From Metopolophium dirhodum (taxonomy: Eukaryota > Arthropoda > Insecta > Hemiptera > Aphididae), in NCBI RefSeq assembly GCF_019925205.1, contig NC_083566.1, positions 33,418,001 through 33,482,000 on the forward strand: a DNA stretch of 64,000 nucleotides, read 5' to 3'. Below the pieces are notes generated by a model. The model saw nothing but the letters and a program-made list of their open reading frames with translations. It was not told the DNA's origin and did not search any database. The position numbers and the translations under genes were made by a program. Shown here one piece after another: positions 34,705 to 46,663 of the stretch. Each line of letters begins with the position of its first letter. Positions within the stretch are counted from its first letter, which is position 1.

Positions 34705-35508
34705 GTCTAATCCATGAAATTGTAATATGCTTGGCCGCTTGGTACCTACTATCGTAGTACTAATAGTAGATAAGTGGCTGCCAAGATATTATAGATGCAG
34801 GTCGCAGACACTTTATTTGATGTTGAAGTCGTGGTTGTTGAATAAATAAAAGACAGTTGTTGTTTATGGTGAATTTTATTATATTGTTCGATAATTTTCT
34901 AAGTCCAAAATAATGTTGTACAGAGTGGCGTGAAGGTGCTTGCACTAATGGGTGGTAGTACACGTCTGAAAACAGGCCGATTCGGGCTCCCTTTTATATT
35001 AAGTTCCCGTACCCCTTGCCTATAGATACTGTATCTCAGCTCACGGATGTGGTTTGTGTGAACATCGTTCCAGCCCACGCCTTTTATGACTTCCAGTATA
35101 ATTCTGTGTATTTGATTTGAGATAATCATTAATATTTTTTATATTGAATATCGTCACGTACAGCGTTGTACTAAAAATAATCATTCTACTGTTTTATATT
35201 TTTATATTTTGAACATTGTGGTATACAGAGCAATTATATTGTTCAGTGGGTTTCTTAAACAAGAAATAATAATGTAATATTATTTACTAAACAGAAAGAA
35301 CCCTTATTTCCGTTTCTATTATCCGATATATGCCGAATTACAGTATCTAAATTATAGTATAGTATAAGTATGTACCAGTGGGATTTGCTTTATTATTAAG
35401 TAGTAACTTGCTTACTACAAAATCATGGTTATGAATTTACGATGATAATAATCCAACGGTATACATATCTTAGATAATACATACTGAAGAGCTATGATTT
35501 AAAATCTT
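34705..35508. other. No gene seen
   Basis: The overlapping minus-strand frames at 34760-35129 have no domain or splice support. Confidence 0.45.
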
Positions 35509-35599
35509 GAAGCCGATTTGGTCGGGCCCCGATCCCGTCCCGTGCCATCTTTTCGTTCCTGACGCATGCGCAATAAATTCATCGGGGCCGAACGGCTTC
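35509..35599. repeat. GC-rich inverted repeat with a TGACGCATGCGCAA core
   Basis: Arms GAAGCCGATTTGGTCGGGCC (35509 on, continuing CCGAT to 35533) and ATCGGGGCCGAACGGCTTC (35581-35599) are imperfect inverted copies. Between them, TGCGCATGCGTCA-type sequence (GCATGCGCA at 35564-35572) resembles an NRF1-type palindromic site. It is an isolated GC-rich island of about 120 bp and could be a regulatory element or a small inverted-repeat insertion. Confidence 0.5.
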
Positions 35600-35967
35600 A
35601 AACGCTGCAGACTCCGCGTGATCTAGCTCTCTATCCAGTACCTGTGTATTATCTTAGGTACCCGGTAGGTACATAACAATATATTGTTCTATGATAATAT
35701 GGTAGATTCTTCTTGTCATAATAATTATTTTCAGTACGTTGATTATTATTACCTGTTGTCCGAGTGTCGATAAACCACAACTGATTTCTATTATTTTACA
35801 GTACAAACATCGGGCCAGCGTATTACTCCGTTTCAATAAGATTATTCGATTGTCCGGCCAACCACTCAATTCGCGATAATCATTATTAAATGTTTCCAAG
35901 TTTGAGGAGAATATCAAAGAATATCATAATGATAGTTAAATCATGTATACCTATAAATTATAGTATA

Positions 35968-36193
35968 CCATGGGCGGCATTTTTCTTCGGGCAAGTCACG
36001 GTGTCCGGAGAACAAGTGCCGCCATCCCCCACCCGGACATGGCATTACGGGTGCCCAAATCAAAAATTCTGCCAAAACAAACACACCCGTGTTCTTCCCC
36101 CTACCAACAAAAAAAAAAACCTACAAACAAAACAAAATAGCTAATGGCCTCAGTTGTCGGGCTCAAGCTCAATAAAAAAAAAAAAAAAAAAAA
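35968..36193 (+). mobile_element. tRNA-derived SINE, 5'-truncated, with poly(A) tail
   Basis: Second copy of the SINE at 4444. It starts inside the body (CCATGGGCGGCATTTTTCTT), retains CGGTGTCCGGAGAACAAG and CCCGGACATGGCATTACGGG, and ends after CTCAAGCTCAAT in about 20 A. It lacks the A-box end. Confidence 0.7.
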
Positions 36194-36490
36194 TTATAGT
36201 ATGATATACGCAGTAAGATTCGCAAAACAATTATCAAACATTTTAATATTTCGTTGCCCTTCATTTTCTCCTCCAAACGGATTTCCTAAAATTAAAATAT
36301 TATCCACGAATCGCATAGTCGTATAGCTCTGCGGTATACCTAGTAGGTACAGCTGAAGACACTTGGGTAGGTACCACCAATGTTACCACGGTTTTGTAAT
36401 AGTTCTACGCGACAACGATTTGTTGGTAAGTACCTACTTTAATACAACGACCGGCAACCACCAACGCACAACAAAGTATAAGTATAAAAT

Positions 36491-37046
36491 GGTGGGTAAG
36501 TGGATGTCGCTATGTTGTACAGTAGCTTATAAGCGGGTCACTGTAATTGATGGTGTTAAATTTGAATTCAATGTATAGTATCATTGTATAAGAAAAACGA
36601 TTCTGAGCGAAAACGGCCAGTCAGCCTATGATATTACCAAGTATATTTGATGATATTATTGTGAATAAAGTAATTTATATATTTACCTATTTACGTGGAA
36701 CCTTGCTTTAAATTTTCAATCCTTAGCTATAAAAGTTGAACATTTTATACATTTTTAACTACAAAATAATTATTAAATTTTAAATGTGATAATTTTTGTC
36801 AAAATTCGAACTTTAAATGCTTATAAAATAAAATTGTGCCTATGTATTTTTAATATTTTTCAACTGCTATTGTAACAATATATCAGGAGTCTTGCATTAA
36901 ATTTTCACGCTTTATTACCCAACAAATAAAATTGAATTGATATTTATAGAAAAAAAAACTAAAAATATTGAAAAATTAAAAATAAAAATAAAAAAAAACA
37001 CACATCATTGTAAAATCTATACATTCATCGCTCCGCTCGGAATCTA
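36491..37046 (+). repeat. Dispersed repeat family I, short copy
   Basis: Runs from GGTGGGTAAGTGGATGTCGC to GCTCCGCTCGGAATC, so both family ends are present with most of the interior missing. It contains AACGATTCTGAGCGAAAACG and TTGATGATATTATTGTGAAT. It is the clearest reference for the family's two ends. Confidence 0.8.
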
Positions 37047-37269
37047 AAATGTATCAGTGTTTGGAAAGAACGTCGTTCATGAACGTTCACGCTAAAGAAT
37101 CTTGATCACGGAATATTTCTGAAAGTATAGCAAATTATTTTAAAATTGTTCTTTAATTATCCCAACCCCATTTAGTTTTAAACGATTTCAAACAACATTT
37201 TTATTAAATATTATTACATAAAACTTACCCACAGAATAAAATGTAAATATTAAATTGTACTAGTAGTAG

Positions 37270-38400
37270 GTAGGTACTTGATCCAATCATTCCCTCTGAT
37301 CTCCACACATGTCCCGCCCAACTTATCCTAGTGCTCTTCAAGGACCCAATAATGGTAGGTTCCTTATAAATATTATCCAATTCTTTGTTGTTTCTCATTT
37401 CATACTCTCCATAGTTATTTCTCTTTGGACCGAAGATTTTCCTTAATATCTTTCTTTCAAACACTCCTAACTTTCTTTCGTCCGATTTTAGTGGCCCATG
37501 TACCACAAGCATATAGAGCAATTGGTTTGACTAAGACTTTGCATAACGTTAATTTAGACTTAATTGATAGTAATCTTGATTTGAATAATGGCATTAGATT
37601 AGACTATTATAGTAGCATATTTTTAACTTCTTCGTGGCTATTAGCATTTTCATTGATCTCTACGCCTAGGTAATTGAAGCTCTGCACCCTTTCAAATTTG
37701 TATTCATCAACTTTTAAATGAATAGTATTGTGTTTTCGTCTACTTATCATATACTTTGTTTTTGACTCATTCATCTTCAGACAAATCTCTTTACCTTCAC
37801 TTAGTAGTATGCTAGTTGTATTTCTCAATTCGTTTTCTGTTTCGGCTATAAAGCTATCAGCTATAATTTTTACTGTTTGTTCTACTTCTTTCCATGTTTC
37901 ACTTGTCTTTCTTGTATGTTCTGTAATTTCAACATTAACTTTTCTTGATACACTTTAACTGTTGATGTTTTCAGTGCATTCCTATTTATTTTCTCTTTGT
38001 ACTTCTGTTTCTTTTGCCATTTTGTTGATATTCTGATAGTAATTTTTGATCTTACGAGGAAATGATCTGACATAGCGCTACTCCTTCTCATGCTTCTGAC
38101 ATCCCTTACACAAGACTTAATTCGTGAATCAACTATTATGTGGTCTATTTGGTTTTTTACATATCCACATAGTGAAATCCATGTTTGCTTATGAATATTC
38201 TTGTGCGGTAAACTGTTGCAGCAACTGCAAATGAGATCAACTTATTTCCATTATCATTAGATTTTTCATGTAAGCTTTCAGATTCAATTGTTGGTTAATA
38301 AATCGTTTCTTTTCAAATGTTTGCATTAAAATCTCCGATAACAATTTTTGGTTTATCAGATGGTAGATAATCATACAGCATGTCTAAACTATCATAAATT
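37270..38400 (-). pseudogene. Decayed LINE (non-LTR retrotransposon)
   Basis: Read on the minus strand from 38400 down, the pieces appear in LINE order. First comes an AP-endonuclease segment with KPKIVIGDFNAN (about 38350-38310). Then endonuclease C-terminal pieces: HKQTWISLCGY, NQIDHIIVDSRI (38200-38110) and SDHFLVRSKI (38070-38040). Next are reverse-transcriptase C-terminal parts: NESKTKYMISRR, then FERVQSFNYLGVEI (37780-37660), and finally VFERKILRKIFGP and WAGHVWRSEG (37460-37290). The catalytic palm of the reverse transcriptase is missing, so a large internal deletion joins the endonuclease to the RT tail. Stops and frameshifts are frequent. Not functional. Confidence 0.75.
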
Positions 38401-39391
38401 CATTTTTTATTTTCTCTTCTTTGTCTATGTAATTAATATATATTATGCAGAGGTATTATGTTAATACAATATTTTATAATCATTAAACAAGAGAAAAATA
38501 CATTCATATGATATACCATTGTTCCTTTTTATTGTAAATTATGTTTAATAGTTATCTTATTTGCTTATTGTGCCTTGAAGCAAGTAGACTGTAAATATTC
38601 ATATAATAAAGACTGTGTATTCTAGATTTATAATCAGCTAATATTACAGACACTGCATAAATAATGTACAATGTACCTATATATTGTATAAGAACTTACC
38701 TACAAAACATGAATAATGAGTATTATCTGTGGTAATTGAATTATACTATAGTAAAGTAGTCGTTTATTACCTAAGATATAATTATATGACCTATATAATT
38801 TATTGCGTGGGTTACGGAGCTTAACAAAGTATAGGTTAAGTCAAAATTAAATAAAAACTTGTATTCACTACAATTTAATTGAAATACATAAATAAATTCA
38901 TCCAAAAGTGTAGTTATTAAAGTGTATAAAATATAAATAGAATTAATAAAAAGAAATAATTTTTAATAGAAAGAAAACATTTCTCAAGATGAAAGGATTA
39001 AATTCTAAAAAGAAATTGTGCCGTCTGCCCGTCTATAATCATGTTTACTGTTATATTAAATATAGTATTTTATATAATACACTATATAGGTACATAACAT
39101 TTATACCCTGACAATGTCTGCATTAAAGAAAATATAATACGTATATATATTTCGTATTTCTAAAGTAACAACTAACAATAATTTTATAAAAGAAAGTTAC
39201 ATTATCGACATTAATCGTATAACAGTATTAATATAGGTACATTTGGTTTAAAATATTTTGAAATAGTTTTATTATAATTGCTAAAAAAAATTTTAACAAA
39301 ACCTATTTATTATATCCTATTATTATTGTGGTAATTCCTGACTTCCTGTGTATATACGACTACGGTACACACTTCAATATTGTAGATCGAA
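38401..39391. other. AT-rich, no gene seen
   Basis: No recognisable gene or repeat terminus. Confidence 0.5.
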
Positions 39392-39601
39392 ATGGATCGT
39401 CGAATACGTAAAAATCTTCTTTCCTTAATGTTTCAATCGAAAGAAAAAATTTTACCAGAAAGTCAAATGAATTTTTTCGACAACGGAATTTACCCATTAA
39501 TTGACGAATTCTTATTGAACGATTTTCTTATTTTATTGTATATTCATAAAACAAATAACCTGTACAAACTTAATGTTTATTTTATAATTGTCTATAAATA
39601 A
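39392..39601 (+). other. Unassigned 69-codon open frame
   Basis: ATG 39392 to TAA, starting MDRRIRKNLLSLMFQSKEKI. The first 45 or so codons look coding-like, the end is AT-driven. It lies 350 bases upstream of a kelch-like pseudogene in the same orientation and might be its displaced 5' part, but I see no BTB similarity. Low confidence. Confidence 0.2.
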
Positions 39602-39954
39602 AAAATTTAAAAAATATTTTTTTTGGGATATTTATAGCCAGTTTAAATTTTAGGTTTTTTTATATATATCTATAAAAATGGTTCACAGTTTTCGTAATTT
39701 GTTACAATAGGCCATAAAGTGGTTTTAATATCGGCCAGTCCATATTTCCATATTCCATGCAATGTACCTACACACATTTTGTGTAAGTATACAACAATTA
39801 GATTCTACCACCTTACAACTTTTAGTAAACTTTATTTATTCCGGACAAATCATGGTCACTGAAAAAAAAAACGTATAGATAATAATTGCTAAATATTGAT
39901 TTTGTGATGGACAACAATATTATTTAAATTGTTTATTGTTTATTTCTCAAGGTT

Positions 39955-40345
39955 TTGTTGCCAGCTGCAAGTCTCTTACAGTTACAAGAACATGTTGTGA
40001 TTTTTTAAAGTCAGAACTGTGCCCTACAAATTGTATTGGTATAAATGCGTTAGCTGATTAACATTGCTGTATGAAATTGTTAACAAATTCAGAACTATAA
40101 AATATTCAACAACACTTTTCTTAGAAAATATTATTTATTATATTGATTTTATAAGGAAATTGTATTTGTTATTGTTATATTTTGATTCCTAGATAAGTGA
40201 TTGAGAGTAACGAATTCCTATCCTTCTTATCTGAACAAGTAGTAAAGTTGATTTCCAGTGATGAACTTAAAGTTCCATCAGAAGAAAATGTAGGCAAACT
40301 AAAATTGATTAATGTTATATTTAATCATATGGAGGGAAAAATAAT
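39955..40345 (+). pseudogene. Kelch-like (BTB/BACK) gene fragment
   Basis: Frame-shifted but recognisable pieces in KLHL order: LLPAASLLQLQE (end of BTB/start of the BACK linker, about 39958), then after a frameshift CCDFLKSELCPTNCIGINAL (about 39992-40050), a stop, HCCMKLLTNSE, and in the next block FLSFLSEQVVKLISSDELKV followed by PSEENV (40212-40290), the BACK-domain core. KLHL proteins are Cullin-3 substrate adaptors. This copy has stops and frameshifts and no kelch propeller, so it is dead. A diverged repeat of 40270-40440 follows at about 40440-40625. Confidence 0.65.
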
Positions 40346-40439
40346 TAACCTATTTACAAAGGTATATTTTTATTGGCTAATTATTTTATTACTACCTACC
40401 AATGTTTATTGTTGTAGGTATTTTAATATGTTAAAATCT

Positions 40440-40625
40440 CTGCAGTGAAACACTTACAATGCCATCCTTAGAAAAAGTACTTAGGCAAACTAAAATTGAT
40501 TATTGGTCTATTTAAGTATTCAGAAAGGGAAAATGTAATTACTTACCTGTATTGAGTATAATCAAATTTATTGATAAGTGTAATATTGTTGTTATAGATA
40601 TTTGAATGTGTTATACTGTTTTTCG
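40440..40625 (+). repeat. Tandem duplicate of the kelch-like fragment
   Basis: Shares TTAGGCAAACTAAAATTGATTA-type sequence, the GAAAGGGAAAA block and the TTGTTGTT(A)-AG-TATTT-AATGTGTTA ending with 40270-40440. This shows a local duplication after or during decay of the gene. Confidence 0.5.
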
Positions 40626-40689
40626 ATAGGTACAACATAAAAGAGGTTCAAGAAAACACATTTTGCCCCAATCAATAGAAAATGTACAT

Positions 40690-40805
40690 GTACCAGATTT
40701 TATATCATTGAATTTAAATTTAACACATCCATTACCTACTACAATAGTCAATGACCCACTCATCACCTCATCACCCATTACCAAAGCGATGCCCACTTGT
40801 CAACT
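40690..40805 (-). repeat. Dispersed repeat family I, terminal fragment
   Basis: AATTTAACACATCCATTACC, TCAATGACCCACTCATCACC and GATGCCCACTTGTCAACTTT match the GACATCCACTTACCCACC end of the family. Confidence 0.55.
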
Positions 40806-43800
40806 TTTTTAATTATAACATTGTCAATAATAATTTTATATTTGTTTAATTATTTAAATAAAGCTTTCTTTTTTTTTAGAGTTTTTAAATAATTGTAAAG
40901 ATTATGAAATTAGTTTTTTTAAATTTAAATTTATAATATTTTACATAATCTATACATGAACACAATAAGTGTACCTACCATTATGTTAATTTAAGCATTT
41001 ACAGGCATGAATAGTTAGATTAAGAACCTACCAATTAGTGACACTTGAATGGGAATCGATTGATCAGTTTTCTATTGTTAAAACGAATTGCACATTAACA
41101 TGGTTTTTAAGTCCATCAGCATCATTAAAAAGGACGACAAGAAAGGACTTATATAGTAGAGAACGAGTTATTTGTCATTTTTGTTGTGAGAGTTTAGAGT
41201 TGGGTCGACTTGAGGAAGTAGGGCAATTATGGATTTAATTAATGATTTGAAGTCATCAATGAAGCTTGACATTATTTTAATAATTATACAAAAAGGGTGA
41301 TGGATATAATATAGTGTGATTCGTCTCAGTAGAGATGAGTTAGGCATAAAATATATTGGATAGTGAGTAAAGGTACACTCGCCTCCTATTGACATTCACT
41401 TGCTTATATTAGTATGTTGTGAGTATAATATATTAATATTACCACTGCCATGTATCATTTAAAAAATTACTTTTATCGATAGGTTTTTTTTTTCAACATT
41501 GGTGTTCTCTATTCTAAAGACGTCGGATCTCTAAGTGTTAATTAGGTGGCTACCAGAACAATACAGAGCACACAATTTGGCTGGACCAAACACTTAGTTG
41601 GTGAGTCAGTATTTGAAAAAATGTCCAAGGAGTCAAAAACTAAATAGGATGTACTAAAAACTACAACTGATAAAATTTTCAGTATTTAAAAACCAACAGA
41701 TTGCACAAAAATTCTAAATGAAAAACTGTTAAAATAGTGATATTATTTTTATAAATTATAAATGAATAATAATAATTATGAAAAATTAATTTCAAGTTTT
41801 TTCGAACCTAATAACCTAACATATTTAATTTGTGAATGATTGCGAGTATTAATAATAATTTATAAATGATTATATGATAAATAACAATACGTTTTGAATA
41901 ACTTTCATAAAATATTGATTATTAATAATATACTGTTGACATTTGACAAATCATAATTCATGTCTAATAGCTATATAATTATTATCAATTTGGTTTAGCA
42001 ATATTTTAGAACGAATTAACTGACGTGAGGATTGTTTAATATTGCATAATTTTATTTAATGAAGAAAGGTACTATAGTCTATAGCTAGCATAAGCATTTA
42101 TATATATTTATTAATTAATTTTAATTAGAATAAGGAAACCTTACGAATAGGAATCGTGGGAAACAGATCATTTACATATTATTCATATTTGTAAGTATAA
42201 ATTGTGATTCGTGACAACAATAATTATGTACGTTGCTTACCTATTTATTATTTTTTCATGGCCGGAAAAAAGCCATCCACTTATATAATACTTTAAAAAT
42301 TATTTTTTCAATTATATATTAGGTAATTTACGAAACAGTGTTATACCTAATGGTTGTTATAATACCAACAATACTTTATATATCATTGTAATATGTTTAG
42401 GGTTTATCACTTTTTAATTCTACGACTTACGAGTATTTAATTTGTATTTATATGCAAAGCTGGATTTAAGTTTGCGAAGACCACTGTACCCATATTCTTT
42501 GATAAAGGACATTTTTTAATATTTTTGTTACTAAAAGAAGTTTTTTATGCAACAGTATACTTTTTGTTTTTTTGTGGCGTATTATTGTTACATTTTTTTT
42601 TTTTTTAACGTTATGATTGAAAAACTAAATTGTATTTTAGTAGTTTTTACTTGTCATAATAAAATCGTCATTATTTTCACGATGGAAATATTTAATATTA
42701 AGATAATACTATAAATAAACAATTTAAATAATTCTTGCTATCATAAAAGCTAGAATGAATTTGTCAAAAATAGTTACCTACTAAACGGTTGGTACTTCAT
42801 GTTTTTATTACTGATTATTACTGATTATTACTTATTATTACTGAAAAAAATACTTTTGGCATAGTCCTGGAACCCGGGCCCTGGGCCCCACTGTTGCAAT
42901 AGCCAAGATGTAGGACCACACACATATATTATATTTATACAGTATTGCGCATGGTGTACGTGGCACAATATATTAATTACTACCGAGAGACAGACCAGAC
43001 TCACTATTTCTGCGTGACGATTAGTTGACAGTATTCATGCTAGAGATACTTTTCTTAATGTAACATCACCTCTGAGTGTTTAAAATGTGTTAAATACTAA
43101 CCTACGTCAATAAATTTATAATAATAGTTAATTTCACTACGTGTTAATTCATTTGATTCGACCTTTGTCAACCGTGCTCCACATCTGGATCACAACACCA
43201 CGGTACATGGCCCCAAAAATTAAGTCCTGCTTATAGGATTCGTGTATAGATCCAAATTGTGTGTTTAGTCCATCTTTTATTCATTCCTGGAGTATTTTTT
43301 TACAACGATGGTCGAGTGTTTTAAAACTCGAAGATCTTTCGTTAAACACTGTTTAAGAATTAAATAATTACGTTAAAAATTATTATCAAAGAAATTAATC
43401 TCGATGAATTCAGTAAAAAAAAACGGTATAAGCCAGGAGTAACAAGTTAATATTTTTGAAGAGCCACATTAGATATCTGGAAATTGTTCACAAGCCATAA
43501 AAATAAATAACGTGGTCGGTAAAAACCATTGAACAAAAATTATGAATTACAACGCTAGAGCGTATAATATTATCGGTAAATCGGTTTTTACATTTTGTTT
43601 CTTGTCTAATACATTTATGGGCTTTAATACATTTTTTGATTTAAGACGAGTATTGAAGGCACTTAAAATTAATGACCTCGATTATGTTGACACTAATTTG
43701 TACTCATATAATAACTATATTAATTACTTACCCTGCCTCACTGCAGGTCACATGTCAACAAATAAACTGTAGTTTTTTAATCGTTATGTTTTTTTTTGCG

Positions 43801-44480
43801 AATTTATATGTAATCAGAAACTTAGAAAACATACTCCCATGCTCGTTTATTGTTATTGGTGGTGGTGTAAGAATAAACATTGGGTCTTACTTGTTGTTAC
43901 ATTGGGGTTAATTATAGGTATTCCCATTAAAAATATGTAGGTACGCTGTTTTATATTTTGCCCTGGGTGCAAAAAGGTTAGATCCGGCACTGTTAAACAT
44001 CATTGTGATTTTGAACATTTGAATAATTTACAAGCTTTGTAGTCTCACGGCAATGTTCAAATGAAAATGTGGGCAAGCCTTGTAATGTCATGAATAAAGC
44101 TTTTAAATTACTAAAATGTGTTTTCTCCTCTCACTTCTTCCCCCTTTCTCGCTCTTTGTCCCTCTTCCACTTTTATTAATTTTCTATTACCATTCTTCTG
44201 CTGCATGTGTATTTAAGGGATGAAACGTACCCCTCGCAATTACATTTCTTGAAATATAATGACCAAGCCCAGCATAGAAATCGAATAAATGTAATTGTTA
44301 CCGCTCAAAACCACTGAAACAATTTTCAGAGATTTTCTAATTTAATAGTTGCATGCGTTCTTAGCAAATAAATTCGAAAATTTTTATACGTAAGTACATG
44401 TTAATATGTTATACATCGCACATATTCAAATTAAATTAATGATTTGGATACATTTTCATTTTGTGACATACCTATTGAAT
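40806..44480. other. AT-rich, no supportable gene
   Basis: Frames at 41038-41395, 43542-43772 and 43672-43911 were examined. The one at 43542 starts MNYNARAYNIIGKSVFTFCF and has a hydrophobic N-terminal segment, but no recognised family or splice structure. Around 42870-42890 (CCCGGGCCCTGGGCCCCACT) and 43976-43992 (TTAGATCCGGCACTG) there are short GC-rich transposon-end-like sequences without partners. Confidence 0.4.
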
Positions 44481-44705
44481 AAAACAGTATTAATCACCCG
44501 AGTCTGAATAGGACACACTCCTTCGTCACCAAAGAACTGGCCCAATTAGGCAAGATTATGCGACACATCCAAGGAAAATCTCGCGATCAATCACATTATG
44601 ACCAAATACCCAAAATATACCAAAGCAGGAAAAATCTTTATTGACCCAGCCTCGCTCAAACGCGTGTACCAAACGAAGAAAACACGGAAGCAATATATTT
44701 TTTTT
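44481..44705 (+). pseudogene. LINE 3' coding remnant
   Basis: The plus frame from 44484 reads VLITRV, stop, IGHTPSS, then ARLCDTSKENLAINHIMTKY and PKYTKAGKIFIDP. This matches the RxRIGHT...C..C....T..HI...C..Y...R pattern at the C-terminus of Jockey-like LINE polyproteins, including the 'IGHT' motif and the zinc-knuckle-like H/C spacing. Two in-frame stops; the 5' part is lost. Confidence 0.55.
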
Positions 44706-46072
44706 CCATACTATGAACTAAAGTAAAATACTGTTAACAATGTTTTTTGGTTTTACTTTATAACCTGTATAAAATTTAAAAGTAGTCTAATGACCATCGC
44801 TTGAAGCTTTAACAGAAAATAATAACAACATATAAAAAAAAATATTATTGCACAAGACCACTAAGCAGCTTAGTGTTCAAAGTTCAAACAGCGTCGCGAT
44901 TTTAGTATACTTTGAATTACTATTTTTAAAAATGACCAGCGTGGTCGCCATGATGGTCTTCAGAGTAAAATATATAATAATTAAAATGAAAAATAACGAA
45001 ACATGTATTCATGTTATGAATTTATCATCCAAACAATAAAATGTAATAGGTGTGTGAAAAAAAAATTATAATAATTTAATTACCATGTCATTATGTTCAT
45101 ATACGCGTATAACATAGCTATCAATATCTATGATTATACTCAGTAATCAGTATGTAATCATATGTTTATTTTAGTTTCATTGTATTTAGTAAATATTAAC
45201 TTTTGAAATTGTGTTTTCAAATAATAATTTATTATTTTGTATTAAGTACTTACACTATAATAGGGAACTAAAATCGTTATTTTCGATAAAATTTTCAATT
45301 TTCTCACAATTTGAATTTGATATGACGTGTATACTATGACTGTGTAGGCATTACAAAAGTTGTACACATGTATTTTTCATATTTGTACGCACTTATAAGA
45401 TCAATTTATGAAAACCTTTGTTTAAAATTGTAAGGGTTTTTTTTCAGAAATAAACATTTTGGAATAGATACAAAAATCGAAAAACAACTATTTACAATGA
45501 ATGTTATAGTTAAAAGCTATGAATTTATTTGTTAAGAATGATTAAGACTTTAATATTTACAGTAGGTAATCGTGTTCTTCTAACTAATTGTTTTTTTTTA
45601 CACTTTGGCAATTATCCCAATGTGACCTCCGAACAATCATTCAATGATGAAGTTAATAGTTATTAAATTAATATAATTGTAAATTAGAATAGACTGCAGT
45701 TTCCAGCATTGTTATTTATTTTATATTATTTAAGTTCATTTTTTAAATTTTTAAAATGCATTCTCTCGACGCGCTCCGGTGACCCTAGACATATTATGAT
45801 AGCATAATATATGATAACTATACAGTGATAACTGATTGTTTAGTTAAATTATTAACACGATTTCAATCATAAAAAAATTATGAAGTATGTACATCCACAT
45901 ATTGTGTATGAAATGAACAATGAATGCTTAATTTTTACTACCTAATATAATGTAAAACAATTCATCGTTCAATATATTGCATATTATGTTTGTCAAAAAA
46001 AACACATGAATAATTCCTATTTTATGTCACTCTGGTTGATCTAGCAACTGATACAACTGTTCAATTTAATAA
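44706..46072. other. AT-rich, no gene seen
   Basis: The frame at 44848-45039 has no domain. This stretch would hold the 3' UTR of the minus-strand gene that ends at 46073, but I see no clear AATAAA (minus) close to it. Confidence 0.4.
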
Positions 46073-46663
46073 TCATAATCCGCTTCTGAATACGTCCAGA
46101 AAACAGTACGTTTTCAAGCTGTATGTCTTGATAACAACCAATTTATATTAAAGTGAATTGTTATAATAAATTATAATTTATAATCAAAAATAATGAATAC
46201 CTCATAATATGTCTAGGGTATAATCTGAGCTAAACTAGGTGTAAATACTAATAAATATAAAATGTAAATAAAATATAAAGATTAACAATATTATATTGTT
46301 TTAAATACTTCACTCAAACCTAAAGTGTTACCCGACGTGTATTATAAGCAAAATAGGCCTACAAATAAACTTGGCGTGGTGAAATAAAGACGGCGTTTGG
46401 GTTGTTTGGGCTCACGTATTTTACACATTGCGCTTTTGGGGATAAAAATATACGCATCTACGTAACCCAGTTAGCAGATTGTCAATGGCAATAAATACCT
46501 ATTTAATTTAAGTCTAAAATGTCAATTTAAGGCCCAAAATAATATGGAAACAAACTTACGTGTAAACATCGACTCTTCCGGTGAAACCTAGCTGTGCCAT
46601 ATCTAGAGTGCAGACAAGCAGTACTCCAACGCTGAAGAAGCAGATATCTTTATCCATCTTCAT
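46073..46663 (-). CDS. Small secreted peptide gene, two coding exons
   Basis: Exon 1 (46663-46560) starts at ATG and encodes MKMDKDICFFSVGVLLVCTL followed by DMAQLGFTGRVDVYT. It has a charged N-terminus, a hydrophobic core at about residues 7-20 and a plausible signal-peptidase site near residues 23-25. It ends at AC|GTAAGT, a perfect donor (46559). A matching exon 2 (46118-46073) follows an acceptor (ACATACAG) and adds LKTYCFLDVFRSGL and a stop, in phase, for 49 residues with three Cys (two in or near the signal). Exon 1 sits in a GC-richer patch. Exon 2 is less certain; other acceptors further left could give a longer protein. Small secreted proteins of this design include effectors and bacteriocyte peptides of aphids, but no family motif is visible. 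Unknown function. Confidence 0.45.

Noticed and set aside
43542..43772. Frame with a hydrophobic N-terminus, briefly compared with a signal-peptidase subunit
   Set aside because: Similarity too weak and no further exons; could not be supported.
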